Positions 44,784 through 53,885 of a DNA stretch of 64,000 nucleotides are shown piece after piece. The stretch's first letter is position 1, and each line of letters opens with the position of its first letter. Source of the stretch: Modestobacter marinus (GTDB taxonomy: Bacteria > Actinomycetota > Actinomycetes > Mycobacteriales > Geodermatophilaceae); assembly GCF_019799945.1 (NCBI RefSeq), contig NZ_JABGCH010000015.1, forward strand, positions 1 to 64,000. The letters are read 5' to 3'. Both the position numbers and the translations under genes were made by a program. The notes under the pieces were generated by a model. The model was not told the DNA's origin and searched no databases. It was given only the letters and a program-made list of their open reading frames with translations.

Positions 44784-46685
44784 TCAGGTGGGTGTCGGTC
44801 GGGCTGGTTCGGCGACGGACCGGGCGGCGTGGCGGCCGTAGCTCGGGGCGCTGCCGTGGGCATCGGGCTGGCGGCCGGTGAGTCCCTGCAGCCGGCACAT
44901 CTCGGCGTAGAGCCCGCCGCCAGCGACCAGGCTGTGGTGCGTGCCGCGCTCGACGACCCGGCCCTCGTCGAGGACGACGATCTCGTCCGCGGTCATCGCC
45001 GCCGCCATGCGGTGGGTGATCAGCACCGTGGTGCGCCCCGCGCTGACGCGCTCGAGCGCGCGGAGCACGGCGTGCTCGGACCGGGCGTCCAGGCCCGTCG
45101 TCGGCTCGTCCAGCACCAGGACCGGCGGGTCCTGCAGGACCGCGCGGGCCAGGGCGAGCCGCTGCCGCTGGCCGCCCGACAGGGTCGTCCCACGCTCGGC
45201 GATGACCGTGTCGTACCCGGCGGGCAGCGCCAGCACGAAGTCGTGGGCCTGGGCGAGCCGGGCGGCGTGCTGCACCTCCTCGAGCGAGGCGTCGGGCCGC
45301 GCGTAGGCGATGTTCTCCCGCACCGATGCCCGGAACAGCAGCGCTTCCTGCAGGACCAGGCCCACCTGGCGGCGCAGGCTCGCGCTGGTCAGGTCGCGCA
45401 GGTCCACGCCGTCCAGGAGGACCCGGCCGCTGGTGGGGTCCTGCAGCCGGCACAGCAGTGCGGCGATCGTCGACTTGCCCGCACCCGTGGGTCCGACGAC
45501 CGCGACGGTGGTGCCCACCGGCACGGTCACGTCGACGTCCCGCAGGACGGGGGGGCCCGCTGTGTAGGCGAAGCCGACTCCGTCCATGCTCAGGCTCTCG
45601 CGGGGTCGACCGGCCACTTGGGCACCGGGTCTGTCCACGACGGCCGGAGGACGGTGGAGGGTGTCGGCGATGCGCGCCGCGCGGACACCCGCGCGGGCCA
45701 GCTGGGCCGGCAGCTTCGACAACGCCCGGGTGGGGCCGAAGAAGTCGCGCAGGTAGGAGGTGAAGATCACCAGGTCGCCCGGTGTGAGGGCGCCCGCCAG
45801 GACGCGCTGGGCGCCCAGCCAGACCAGGCCGGCGACGGCGACGGCGACCACCGCGTCGACGGCGCCCCCGAAGACGGCACTCGTGCGGGTGGCGCGCAGC
45901 ACCGCCGCCACGGAGGCGGTGGACCGGTCCCGGAAACGCCGGGCCTCGTGCTCCTCCCGGCCGGTGGCCTTCACCAGCTTGACCGCCACGAGCGACTCCT
46001 GCGCCATCGCGGCGAGGTCGCCCTCCACCTCACGGGCGTCCTCCTCCACCGACCGGATCCGCCGGCGGAAGGAGGCGACGGTCACCAGCAGCACCGGCAG
46101 GACCAGCAGCAGCGCCAGGCTGAGCTGCCAGTCCAGGACCAGCAGCACCCCCGCCATGCCGGCCAGCGTCAGGATGTTCGTCGAGGCGTCGACGAGTGTG
46201 CCGGTCAGCAGCCCCCGGACCTTGTCGACGTCCCCGGTCAGCCGCGTGGTCAGCTCACCGGTCGGCGTCCGTTCGTGGTAGCTGAGCGGCAGCCGCTGCA
46301 GGTGGTCGTAGAGACGCGTGCGGATGGCGGCGGCAACCCGCTCGCCGACGACGGTCAAGGTGTAGGTCCGCGCTGCCCCGACCAGGGAGTCGAGGATCGC
46401 CACGCCCGCCAGCGCCACGACGACGAGGAGGAGGATGCCCTGCACGTCCTGGTCGACCCGGGCACCGCTGGGCAGCAGCACCTCGTCGAAGAGGAACTTC
46501 AACGGCCACGGTTTGAGCAGTGCGACGCCCGTCCCGGCGACCGAGAGCAGCCCGGCCAGGACGCAGCCGGGCCACTGGGGCCGCAGGAACGGCCCGAACG
46601 TCCGCAGGATCACGCGGGCGGGCATCACGGGCACCGCAGAGGTGGCCGCGGTGCCAGGGGCGGCCGGAGCGTCCGGTCCCCTCAC
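44784..46685 (-). CDS. ABC exporter, MsbA-like fused permease/ATPase
   Basis: 633 residues, a half-transporter with six helices in the first 310 residues and a complete ATPase: Walker A GPTGAGKST, Q-loop VLQEALLF, signature LSGGQRQRLALA, Walker B VLVLDEPTTGLD and switch ITHRM. The type IV (exporter) fold carries lipids, lipid-linked glycans, peptides or drugs. GTG at 46685 overlaps the kinase stop by 4 nt, so the extra 20 residues before MPARVILRTF are probably translated. In this operon it is the only transporter, so the made or modified glucan/glucoside is its most likely cargo. Confidence 0.85.
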   Translation of the reverse strand: MRGPDAPAAPGTAATSAVPVMPARVILRTFGPFLRPQWPGCVLAGLLSVAGTGVALLKPWPLKFLFDEVLLPSGARVDQDVQGILLLVVVALAGVAILDSLVGAARTYTLTVVGERVAAAIRTRLYDHLQRLPLSYHERTPTGELTTRLTGDVDKVRGLLTGTLVDASTNILTLAGMAGVLLVLDWQLSLALLLVLPVLLVTVASFRRRIRSVEEDAREVEGDLAAMAQESLVAVKLVKATGREEHEARRFRDRSTASVAAVLRATRTSAVFGGAVDAVVAVAVAGLVWLGAQRVLAGALTPGDLVIFTSYLRDFFGPTRALSKLPAQLARAGVRAARIADTLHRPPAVVDRPGAQVAGRPRESLSMDGVGFAYTAGPPVLRDVDVTVPVGTTVAVVGPTGAGKSTIAALLCRLQDPTSGRVLLDGVDLRDLTSASLRRQVGLVLQEALLFRASVRENIAYARPDASLEEVQHAARLAQAHDFVLALPAGYDTVIAERGTTLSGGQRQRLALARAVLQDPPVLVLDEPTTGLDARSEHAVLRALERVSAGRTTVLITHRMAAAMTADEIVVLDEGRVVERGTHHSLVAGGGLYAEMCRLQGLTGRQPDAHGSAPSYGRHAARSVAEPARPTPT

Positions 46686-47704
46686 GGGCGGCTGCTCCTC
46701 ACCACGCCGTCCAGGGCGGCCTCCCAGGCGTCCAGCCAGGCCGGCACGAACGACCAGTCCCGCATCGGCCGGACGACCAGGCGGTAGAAGAGCACCTCGG
46801 CGAAGGTGCGCGCGACGTACGTCGACGCGGCAGCGACGGCCGCCCGGTCCCCTCCCGCGGTGGCGTAGCCGCGCAGGAACGCGCCGACCCACGGGGTGGC
46901 GGCGTCGAGGGAGCCGTGCCGCGACGCCCCCATCGTGAGGGTCTGGCCGATGAAGTGCCCCAGGTCGCGGGCGGCGGGGGCGTACGCGGCGCGGTCGAAG
47001 TCGATGACGACGACCCGGTTCCCGCCCAGGTGGATGTTCCCCGGCTGGAAGTCGCCGTGCGTCACCACGCGGGGTCCCGTGTCGCGGGCCAGCCCGTCGA
47101 GGGTCCGCTCGGTCAGCGACCGCAGCCGGTCCTCCGCGTGCGGCAGCACCTCGGCCAGCGCGGAGGCGTACTCGGTCAGCTTCCCTCGCTCGAAGTCCTC
47201 GACCAGGACGGGGACGTCGACGCCCGTCACCCCGTGGAGGCGGGCCAGCCAGCGGCCCACCTGGGCGACCACGGGCGCGGCGCGCCCCGGATCGCCGTCC
47301 AGCAGCGAACGCAGGGTGGTCGGTGGCGCCTCCTCCTGCGCCAGCACCCGCCGGACGGGGTCGAAGCCGAACGGCGCGGGCACCTGCAGCCGGGGGTGGT
47401 CGAAGCCGGCCCGCCGGAGCTGGCGGAGCAACCGCCCGGCCTCCTCGCCGCCGCCCTTGCGGTACCCCTTGCCGATCACCGCCAGCGGTGCGGGGCCGGA
47501 GCCCGCGTCCACGGTGAGCTCCCACCGGACCACCGGGCGGCTGCGGGAGGGGTGCACGACCGACCCGGCCCGCACGACCACCCGTCCCGGCCCGAGCTCC
47601 TCGAGCGGCGGCGGCGACTCGAGCAGCGATGCGGCGATGGCCAGGCGCTCGGCCCGCCGGGCCTGCGCGGCCGGACCGGGGCCGGCCGCCGTCCCGGTGG
47701 TCAT
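46682..47704 (-). CDS. APH-family phosphotransferase (kinase), canonical active site
   Basis: 340 residues, ATG at 47704 overlapping the glgA-GH57 stop (ATGA). Catalytic loop VTHGDFQPGNIHL (214-226) has the Asp218 base and Asn223; metal motif VVIDFDRAAY with Asp235/Asp237; N-lobe VIGKGYRKGGGEEAGRLLRQL supplies the ATP-binding lysine region. This is the only fully equipped kinase among the four APH-fold proteins of the operon. Maltokinase of actinobacteria has the same fold, so a glucan, maltose or other sugar as acceptor is plausible from context, not from sequence. Confidence 0.8.
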   Translation of the reverse strand: MTTGTAAGPGPAAQARRAERLAIAASLLESPPPLEELGPGRVVVRAGSVVHPSRSRPVVRWELTVDAGSGPAPLAVIGKGYRKGGGEEAGRLLRQLRRAGFDHPRLQVPAPFGFDPVRRVLAQEEAPPTTLRSLLDGDPGRAAPVVAQVGRWLARLHGVTGVDVPVLVEDFERGKLTEYASALAEVLPHAEDRLRSLTERTLDGLARDTGPRVVTHGDFQPGNIHLGGNRVVVIDFDRAAYAPAARDLGHFIGQTLTMGASRHGSLDAATPWVGAFLRGYATAGGDRAAVAAASTYVARTFAEVLFYRLVVRPMRDWSFVPAWLDAWEAALDGVVRSSRP

Positions 47705-50700
47705 CTCAGCGCCCCGGCCACGGCCGTACCGGTCGTGCGGGCCAGCCGCTCCCGCCCGGCGAGGACCGCGGCCGCCGCCGTCTCCCCGTCGACGGTCCCC
47801 GTGGCGAGGAGGAGGTGGAACCTGCGCGTGTCCGCCCGCAGCCGCACGAGGAGCCCGTGGCCCGGCTCGGGCTCCGCACGGGAGCACCAGGAGGTGTCCT
47901 CGTCGGCGGCGAGCGCGATCCAGACGTCCACGGCGCCGGCACCGGCGCCGCGCCGGTTGCGCCCGTCGAGCCGGCGGAGCGCGCCGGCGCCCTCGCGGAG
48001 CAGTTCGTGGTAGTCCGGGGACAGGCAGGTCTCCACCGTGAGCCCGGGCACGTCCAGCGGCAGGTCGTAGCCGATCAGCAGGGCGGCGCTGCCGGCGTCG
48101 AGCAGCACGCGCTTGCGCAGTCCGCACAGCGGGCTGTCCGGCTGGACGTCCTCGAGCTCGACGGCCAGGGCGCCGTCCCCGGGATGGACGGTCACCACGT
48201 GCCGGTCGTGGACCGAGCCGAGGTCCGCCAGGGCACCGGGGTGGTTGGCCGGCACGTCCATGTACCGGTTCATCTCCTCCTGGCAGTTCCAGTCGTCGGT
48301 CGGGTTGCCCACCACCAGGGCGCCGCCGTCGGGCCCGTCCACGGCGAGGTAGACCAGGCGCCCGCCGTGGTCCGGCGCGAACACCGCGAACAGGCGCTCG
48401 TTGCGCAGCACCAGCTCCACGTCACCGTCGTCGTCGACGTCGACCTGTTCGGCTCCCAGCGGACGGTCGGACCGCCCGAACCAGCGGGCCGCCGCGGCCA
48501 GCACGGTGGCGGCACGGGCGTGGCTGGCCACGGCCTTGGCCCAGGCGGCCGGCGGCCGGTCCGGGCGGTCGGTGTCGTGCCACGCGGTCTCGTAGGCCGA
48601 GGCGAGCAGGTGCTTCCAGGCCAGGGCGGTCAGCCGCGGCTCCGCACCGGCGGCCTCCGCGCCGGCCACGGACGCCCGGGCCCGCGCGAGGTGCTCCTGG
48701 TACGGGCGCCAGGCCTCGTCCTGCTGCCAGCCCCGGTAGTCCTCCCCGGCGTGCCAGTCCTGCGCCAGCTCCACGAACGTGCCCGGCTCGACGGTCCGGA
48801 CGCCCGGGGCGCGCCGGCGCTTGCGCAGCCACGCCGGCAGGGACACCGGCGCCAGCGTGGGCTGGGCGGCCAGCCAGCACAGGAACGTCTCGTAGCGCTC
48901 CAGGGCGCTGGGGTGCCAGGGCCCCACGCCGGCGCCCTTCTCCATGTCGTCGGCGTACACGAGCACGGTGTCGTCACCGGGGGCGGTGGTCAGCTCCGCC
49001 ACCCGGGACAGGCTGCGCCAGTGGCTCTTGTCCTCCGGCGGGATCCAGTACCGCAGGCGGGTGGACATCGGCACGATCTCCAGCCCGTTGCCGCCGGCGA
49101 TCGCGTAGGGGCGCAGGGCGTCGGCCGGCGGAGGGCTGGTGGGGTCCGCGCCGTCGAAGTCGGCACGGTCGCTGCCGCCGTCGGCACCGTCGGTCGGGTA
49201 CAGCAGCCGGTCGTCGAGCAGCACGTACCGGTAGCCCCCGTTGGGCAGCCCCGGATCGGTCAGGACGCCGGAGAGCCGGTCGGTGTCCCAGACCCGCTCG
49301 GGGACCCAGCAGATGTCCAGGTCCTGCGGCTCGCAGCCGAGGTGACGCCGGTACAGCCAGAACAGCTCGTGCAGCTGACGCCGGTTGAACTCGGGGTCGA
49401 AGGCGGTGAGCACGTTCTCGGCGTAGGTGCCGCCCACCAGCGAGAGCAGGCCGGTCTCCCGCAGCCGGCGGATGCAGTCCAGGAACTCGGGGTGGTACCA
49501 GGCGGCCGCCTCGACGAGGGTGCCGGACACGTGCAGGTTGACCGGGATCCGGTACTTCTCGTGCAGGCGGAGCAGGCCGGTGTACCCGGTGACGAGCGAG
49601 CTGAGGCCCTCCCGGTCGACGTAGCCGTCGGTGATCAGGTACTGGTTCGCGTGGTGCACCAGGGCCAGCGGCAGCGGCGCCGACCGCCGCCGCCGCGTCC
49701 GCGTGCCGGCGTACCCCTGCGTCCCGGAGCCCAGGGACGGTGTCTCCGCGTCCCGGCGCACCCGCACGGCAGCCTCGTACAGGTCGAGGTACTCGCGGGC
49801 GGGCAGCTCCCAGGAGAAATCCGCCGCCATCGCCCGCCGCTGCAGGTGCTGCCACTCGGGGGGCCGCCGGTAGACCGCGAGCGCGGTGTCCACCGCGGAC
49901 AGCAGGGAGGCGACCCGGCGGTGCACGAACACGAAGCCGAGCCCCGCCGCCGGGTCCCCGGCGTAGTCGCTCACCGTGTCCGCGAGCCCGCCGGTGCGCC
50001 GGACGACGGGGATGGTGCCGTAGCGGAGGGCGATCAGCGGGGTCAGCCCGCAGGGTTCGAAGACCGACGGGGCCAGGAACAGGTCCGACCCGGCGTACAC
50101 CTGGCGGGCCAGCGCCTCCCGCGTGGTGGCGTGGTAGGCGACGCTGCCGGGGTGGCGGCGGACCGCGGCCTGGAGCTCGCGCCGGTACCGCGGCTCCCCC
50201 TCCCCCATCACGACGACCTGGGCTCCCCGGGCGACCAGCTGGTCCAGTGCGGAGCACAGCAGCCCGACGCCCTTCTGCCGGACCAGCCGGGCGACCATGC
50301 CCAGCAGCGGCCGGTCCGGCGCCTGCTCGAGGCCGCTGATCCGCTGCAGGACCTGCTTGTTGGCCCTCTTGCCAACCACGAACGACCCGTTGTACCGCGT
50401 GTCGATCCACGGATCGTGCTCGGGAGTGAACTCTTCGTAGTCAACCCCGTTGAGGATGCCCCGGGCCGCATCCCCTCGGGCCTGCAGCAGCTCCTCCACG
50501 CCGCATCCCTGGGCCGGGCCGAGGATCTCCTGCATGTACCGGGGACTGACGGTGTTCACCCGGTCGGCGAAGGCGATCCCCCGCTCGAGCAGCGACCCGG
50601 CGTGCGGCAGCCCGATGAGCTGGTCGGTGGCCACCCCGACCGGGCCCTGGTACGCGAGGTTGTGGATCGTGAAGACGATCGCGGTGTGCTCGAGCGCGCG

Positions 50701-51162
50701 CCGGTGACGGCCCTGCCGGGCCTCCTGCGCGACCAGGCCGGTGTGCCAGTCGTTGCAGTGGATGACGTCCGGGCGCCAGTCGGCCTGGGCCGCCAGCTCG
50801 GTCACCGCCCGGGAGAAGAGCACGAACGGCAGGACGTCGTCGTCCCGGTAGCCGTAGGGCTGGTCGCGGTCGAACCAGCCCTCGACGACGAGGGTGAGGA
50901 CGTCGACGCCGTCCCTCCGCGCGATCCGCCGCACCTCGACCCGCTCGGCGATCGGGCCGAGCGAGACGTCCAGCGTGGTCATCAGGTCCCCGCCCAGACC
51001 CCGGTAGCCCGGGAGCACGAGGTGGACGTCCAGGCCCAGTCCCGCGAGCGTCTTGGGCAACGCGCCGCTGAAGTCGGCCAGGCCGCCCGCCTTCACGAAG
51101 GGGTAGGCCTCGGCGCTGGCGAAGAGCACGCGTTGCGGACGCGACGGCCCCCGGTCGCCCAT
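47701..51162 (-). CDS. Bifunctional glycogen synthase (GT5) - GH57 fusion
   Basis: 1153 residues from the ATG at 51162 (GAGGTGA upstream). Residues 8-465 are a complete GlgA: KAGGLADFSGALPKTL (24-39), VIHCNDWHTGL (133-143), MVARLVRQKG, SVFEPCGLTPLIALRYGT (366-383). After a basic linker (470-498) follows a GH57 catalytic domain: HHANQYLI (503-510), NLHVSGTLVEAA (542-553), WVPERVW with nucleophile Glu622, and VYADDMEKG with acid/base Asp738/739. A C-terminal beta-sandwich (about 880-1153) completes it. It should extend alpha-1,4-glucan and then transfer or branch it. GT5 and GH57 partners exist as separate genes in mycobacteria; here they are one polypeptide. Confidence 0.88.
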   Translation of the reverse strand: MGDRGPSRPQRVLFASAEAYPFVKAGGLADFSGALPKTLAGLGLDVHLVLPGYRGLGGDLMTTLDVSLGPIAERVEVRRIARRDGVDVLTLVVEGWFDRDQPYGYRDDDVLPFVLFSRAVTELAAQADWRPDVIHCNDWHTGLVAQEARQGRHRRALEHTAIVFTIHNLAYQGPVGVATDQLIGLPHAGSLLERGIAFADRVNTVSPRYMQEILGPAQGCGVEELLQARGDAARGILNGVDYEEFTPEHDPWIDTRYNGSFVVGKRANKQVLQRISGLEQAPDRPLLGMVARLVRQKGVGLLCSALDQLVARGAQVVVMGEGEPRYRRELQAAVRRHPGSVAYHATTREALARQVYAGSDLFLAPSVFEPCGLTPLIALRYGTIPVVRRTGGLADTVSDYAGDPAAGLGFVFVHRRVASLLSAVDTALAVYRRPPEWQHLQRRAMAADFSWELPAREYLDLYEAAVRVRRDAETPSLGSGTQGYAGTRTRRRRSAPLPLALVHHANQYLITDGYVDREGLSSLVTGYTGLLRLHEKYRIPVNLHVSGTLVEAAAWYHPEFLDCIRRLRETGLLSLVGGTYAENVLTAFDPEFNRRQLHELFWLYRRHLGCEPQDLDICWVPERVWDTDRLSGVLTDPGLPNGGYRYVLLDDRLLYPTDGADGGSDRADFDGADPTSPPPADALRPYAIAGGNGLEIVPMSTRLRYWIPPEDKSHWRSLSRVAELTTAPGDDTVLVYADDMEKGAGVGPWHPSALERYETFLCWLAAQPTLAPVSLPAWLRKRRRAPGVRTVEPGTFVELAQDWHAGEDYRGWQQDEAWRPYQEHLARARASVAGAEAAGAEPRLTALAWKHLLASAYETAWHDTDRPDRPPAAWAKAVASHARAATVLAAAARWFGRSDRPLGAEQVDVDDDGDVELVLRNERLFAVFAPDHGGRLVYLAVDGPDGGALVVGNPTDDWNCQEEMNRYMDVPANHPGALADLGSVHDRHVVTVHPGDGALAVELEDVQPDSPLCGLRKRVLLDAGSAALLIGYDLPLDVPGLTVETCLSPDYHELLREGAGALRRLDGRNRRGAGAGAVDVWIALAADEDTSWCSRAEPEPGHGLLVRLRADTRRFHLLLATGTVDGETAAAAVLAGRERLARTTGTAVAGALR

Positions 51163-51612
51163 CGCTCTTTCACCTCGCGTCGGATCGCAGGAATGCACAT
51201 CAAATGGTTTGACGTCCGCCGCGCGCACGTCGTGGAATGGCCACCGCGCGCCGAAGACGCGGGCGCGTCGAATGGCCCGCGCACGGCAGGACGGCACCGG
51301 CCCGCAGCACGGGCCGGGGTTGCGGCCACGTCCGTCCAGGACGAGCGGCCGGTATTACAGTCGGTGTGGAAAACGCAGGTCAGGTTGCGGGTCTTACAGC
51401 AGGACAGTGGATGAACTCTGGGTGTCTGATGAAGCGTGGCGAAGCGTAGTTCCGCAGCTAGTGCGCTGCCAGAGGTTTTGTGAAGGAACACTCATCTTCT
51501 GAGAATTGCGGTGCGAAGCTGCGCATTGCACAGGGTTGACTGCGGAGAGTCCCGGCCGTTCTCAGAGCTGCCGGCGACGAGGACACTGGCACGGGGACCA
51601 CGGAGGTGCGTC
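51163..51612. promoter_or_regulatory. Divergent intergenic region, glucan operon / two-component system
   Basis: 450 bp with clearly lower GC than the flanks. No open frame with coding character. Contains a -35-like TTGACT (51536-51541) before the response-regulator gene and, further left, TTCTGAGAA (51497-51505) and its near copy TTCTCAGAG (51559-51567), possible half sites. No clear -10 could be assigned for the glucan operon, although GAGGTGA serves as its ribosome site. Confidence 0.4.
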
Positions 51613-52287
51613 GTGCGAGTGCTCGTCGTGGAGGATGAGCCCAAACTGCGCGCGGTGTTGTGCCAGGGCATACAGGAGGCCGGCTACGCCGTCGACAGCG
51701 CCGGTGACGGGCCGACGGCGCTGGAGCTGGCCCAGCGGTCCATCTACGACGCCCTGGTGCTGGACGTGATGCTCCCGGGCTTCGACGGCATGGAACTGCT
51801 GCGCCGGCTGCGGGCGGACGACGTGTGGACACCCGTCCTGATGCTCACGGCTCGCGACACCGTGTCGGATCGCGTCTCCGGGCTCGACGCCGGGGCGGAC
51901 GACTACCTGGTCAAGCCGTTCGCCTTCACCGAGCTCGTCAGCCGGGTCCGCGCGCTCATCCGCCGCGGCAGCACGTCCCACCAGGTCGTGCTGCGCTGCG
52001 GCCCGCTCGAGCTGGACCCGACCACCCGGCGGGTCACGGTGTCCGGGAACCCGGTGGAGCTGTCACCGCGGGAGTTCGCGGTCCTGGAGCTGCTGTTGCG
52101 CCGGCGGGAGCACGTCGTCTCCCGGGCCGAGATCCTCCAGCACGTCTGGGGCGTCTCCTCCGGCGAGAGCTCGAACGTCGTCGACGTCTACGTGAAGTAC
52201 CTCCGGGACAAGATCGACCGTCGCTTCGGGACGGAGCTGATCCACACGGTCCGCGGTGCGGGCTACCGGCTGGCGGAGCCCTCGTGA
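51613..52287 (+). CDS. OmpR-family DNA-binding response regulator
   Basis: 224 residues from the GTG at 51613, which has GGAGG six bases upstream. Receiver domain with VVEDEPK, phosphorylated Asp51 in LVLDVMLPGFDG, Thr79 and Lys101 (YLVKPF); C-terminal winged helix with ELSPREFAVLELLLRRREHVVSR and the recognition helix SSNVVDVYVKYLRDKID, ending in HTVRGAGYRL. Stop overlaps the histidine kinase start (GTGA). Divergent from the glgA-GH57 operon, so control of that operon is plausible. Confidence 0.9.
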   Translation: MRVLVVEDEPKLRAVLCQGIQEAGYAVDSAGDGPTALELAQRSIYDALVLDVMLPGFDGMELLRRLRADDVWTPVLMLTARDTVSDRVSGLDAGADDYLVKPFAFTELVSRVRALIRRGSTSHQVVLRCGPLELDPTTRRVTVSGNPVELSPREFAVLELLLRRREHVVSRAEILQHVWGVSSGESSNVVDVYVKYLRDKIDRRFGTELIHTVRGAGYRLAEPS

Positions 52288-53711
52288 ACCGCGCCACGCT
52301 CGCGCCGGGACGGCTGGTCCGGCGGCTGCCCATCAGCGTGCGGCTCGGCGGGACGCTCGCCGTCGCCGTCCTCGCCGTCCTCGCCGTCCTGGCCGGCCTG
52401 GCGTACTGGGGCCTCGGCCAGGTCCTCCGGTCGGAGGTGGACCGGACCCTGGTGGCTGCCGCCGACTACTTCTCCGGGCCCCGGGCTCGCCGGGACGACA
52501 TCAACGAGGAGGAGCTCGGCGGAGTGCAGTCACCGGAGTTCGAGACGCAGGTCCTCGCCCGGGACGGTCGGCTGGTCAGCGGCTCCGGTCCCCGCTTCAG
52601 CCGCGTCCCGCTCCTCTCCGACGCACAGCTCGCCACCGCGTACCGGGACGGCGCGCTGTTCGCCGACGTCGACGTCCCCGAGGACGACGACGGGCCACAG
52701 CGGGCGCTCGCCATCCCGCTCGACCGCGGCGAGGTCCTCGTCGTGGTCGCCGAGCTCGACGGCGTCCGCGATGCCCAGGCGGGTCTCCTGCGCCTCGTGC
52801 TCGTCCTGGCGCCCCTCGCCGCCCTGCTCGCCGGCCTCGCGGGCTGGCGCGTGGCCCGGCAGGGCCTGCGCCCGATCGCCAGGATGACCGCCGACGCCCA
52901 GGCCATCGGCGCCGAGGACCTCTGCGCCCGGCTGGCCCTGCCGTCCTCGCGCGACGAGGTCCACCGGCTGGGGACGACGCTCAACGGCCTGCTCCTCCGG
53001 ATCCAGGAGGCGCGGCGCCGGGAACGCGACTTCACCGCCGACGCGAGCCACGAGCTGCGCACGCCCCTCGCGATCCTGCGTGCGGAGCTGGAACTCGCCC
53101 GTGTCCGCGCCACCGGGGACGACCTCATCCGGGCACTGGACAGCGCACTCGAGGAGACCGACCGCCTCGGCCACCTCGTCGACGACCTGCTCCTGCTCGC
53201 CCGGGCCGACGCCGGCCACGTCACGCGGCGGATGCTCGTCGATGTCGCGGAGGCCGTGGACGGACTGCTGCCCGGGTTCCGCGCCCTCGCCGATCGACGG
53301 GGCATCACGCTGACCCGGATCGGCGACGCCGTCGTCCGGGCCGACGGGCGGGCACTGGCGCGGGCGACAGCGAATCTGCTGGACAACGCGATCCGCCACG
53401 CGCCGGACGGCGGGCACGTGGCCCTGGTCATCGAGCAGCGGCCCGACGGCACGGCGATCAGCGTCAGCGACGACGGCCCGGGGGTGCCGGTCGAGGAGCG
53501 CGACCGGTTGGTGCAGCGCTTCGCCCAGCTGGACCGCACCGGCACCCGAGGCGGTGGCGCCGGGCTCGGCCTGGCCATCGTCGCCTCTGTCGCCGCGGCC
53601 CACGACGGGCGCATCGAGGTGACGGAGGGGTCCTCGGGGTGCGGCCTGACCGTCACCATCCACCTGCCCCTCGCGGCCGGAGCGGACCCCTCCGGCACGC
53701 GGCCCGGCTGA
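52284..53711 (+). CDS. Sensor histidine kinase
   Basis: 475 residues. Membrane helices at 22-45 and 168-188 frame an extracytoplasmic sensor of about 120 residues with no recognised fold; HAMP about 188-240; phosphorylated His256 in ADASHELRTPLAILRAELE; N box RATANLLDNAIRHAPDGG; G1 SVSDDGPGVPVEERDRL; G2 GGGAGLGLAIVASVAA. It is the cognate partner of the upstream regulator by 4-nt overlap. The sensor loop is acidic (DDINEEELGG), which is common in sensors of cations or envelope stress, a weak hint only. Confidence 0.9.
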   Translation: MNRATLAPGRLVRRLPISVRLGGTLAVAVLAVLAVLAGLAYWGLGQVLRSEVDRTLVAAADYFSGPRARRDDINEEELGGVQSPEFETQVLARDGRLVSGSGPRFSRVPLLSDAQLATAYRDGALFADVDVPEDDDGPQRALAIPLDRGEVLVVVAELDGVRDAQAGLLRLVLVLAPLAALLAGLAGWRVARQGLRPIARMTADAQAIGAEDLCARLALPSSRDEVHRLGTTLNGLLLRIQEARRRERDFTADASHELRTPLAILRAELELARVRATGDDLIRALDSALEETDRLGHLVDDLLLLARADAGHVTRRMLVDVAEAVDGLLPGFRALADRRGITLTRIGDAVVRADGRALARATANLLDNAIRHAPDGGHVALVIEQRPDGTAISVSDDGPGVPVEERDRLVQRFAQLDRTGTRGGGAGLGLAIVASVAAAHDGRIEVTEGSSGCGLTVTIHLPLAAGADPSGTRPG

Positions 53712-53829
53712 TCAGGAGTTGCCGCGTCCTGCTCGCGCTCGATCGGCTCGAACAGCGCCTCGCCGTTGCGCGCCCACAGCTCCGGGTCCGGCTCGTCGAG
53801 CGGGATCCAGGCCCTACCGAAGCCCGCTG
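53712..53829 (-). pseudogene. Coding-like fragment of an unrecognised protein
   Basis: On the minus strand about 38 codons read WIPLDEPDPELWARNGEALF and EPIEREQDAATPD with nearly all codons ending in G or C and natural amino-acid composition, but no start, and the frame runs on into the histidine kinase's antisense. It looks like the left-over end of a lost gene. I do not recognise the family. Confidence 0.3.
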
Positions 53830-53885
53830 AACCGGGATTCCATGTCGGCAGGGACAGAGCCGTTCCGACCCGAGGAGGCATCCGC

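Noticed and set aside
51209-51502. Plus-strand small ORF in the spacer before the response regulator, considered as a precursor peptide for the ABC exporter
   Set aside because: Arg-rich composition without leader, core or ribosome site, and codon use unlike genes; probably not translated.
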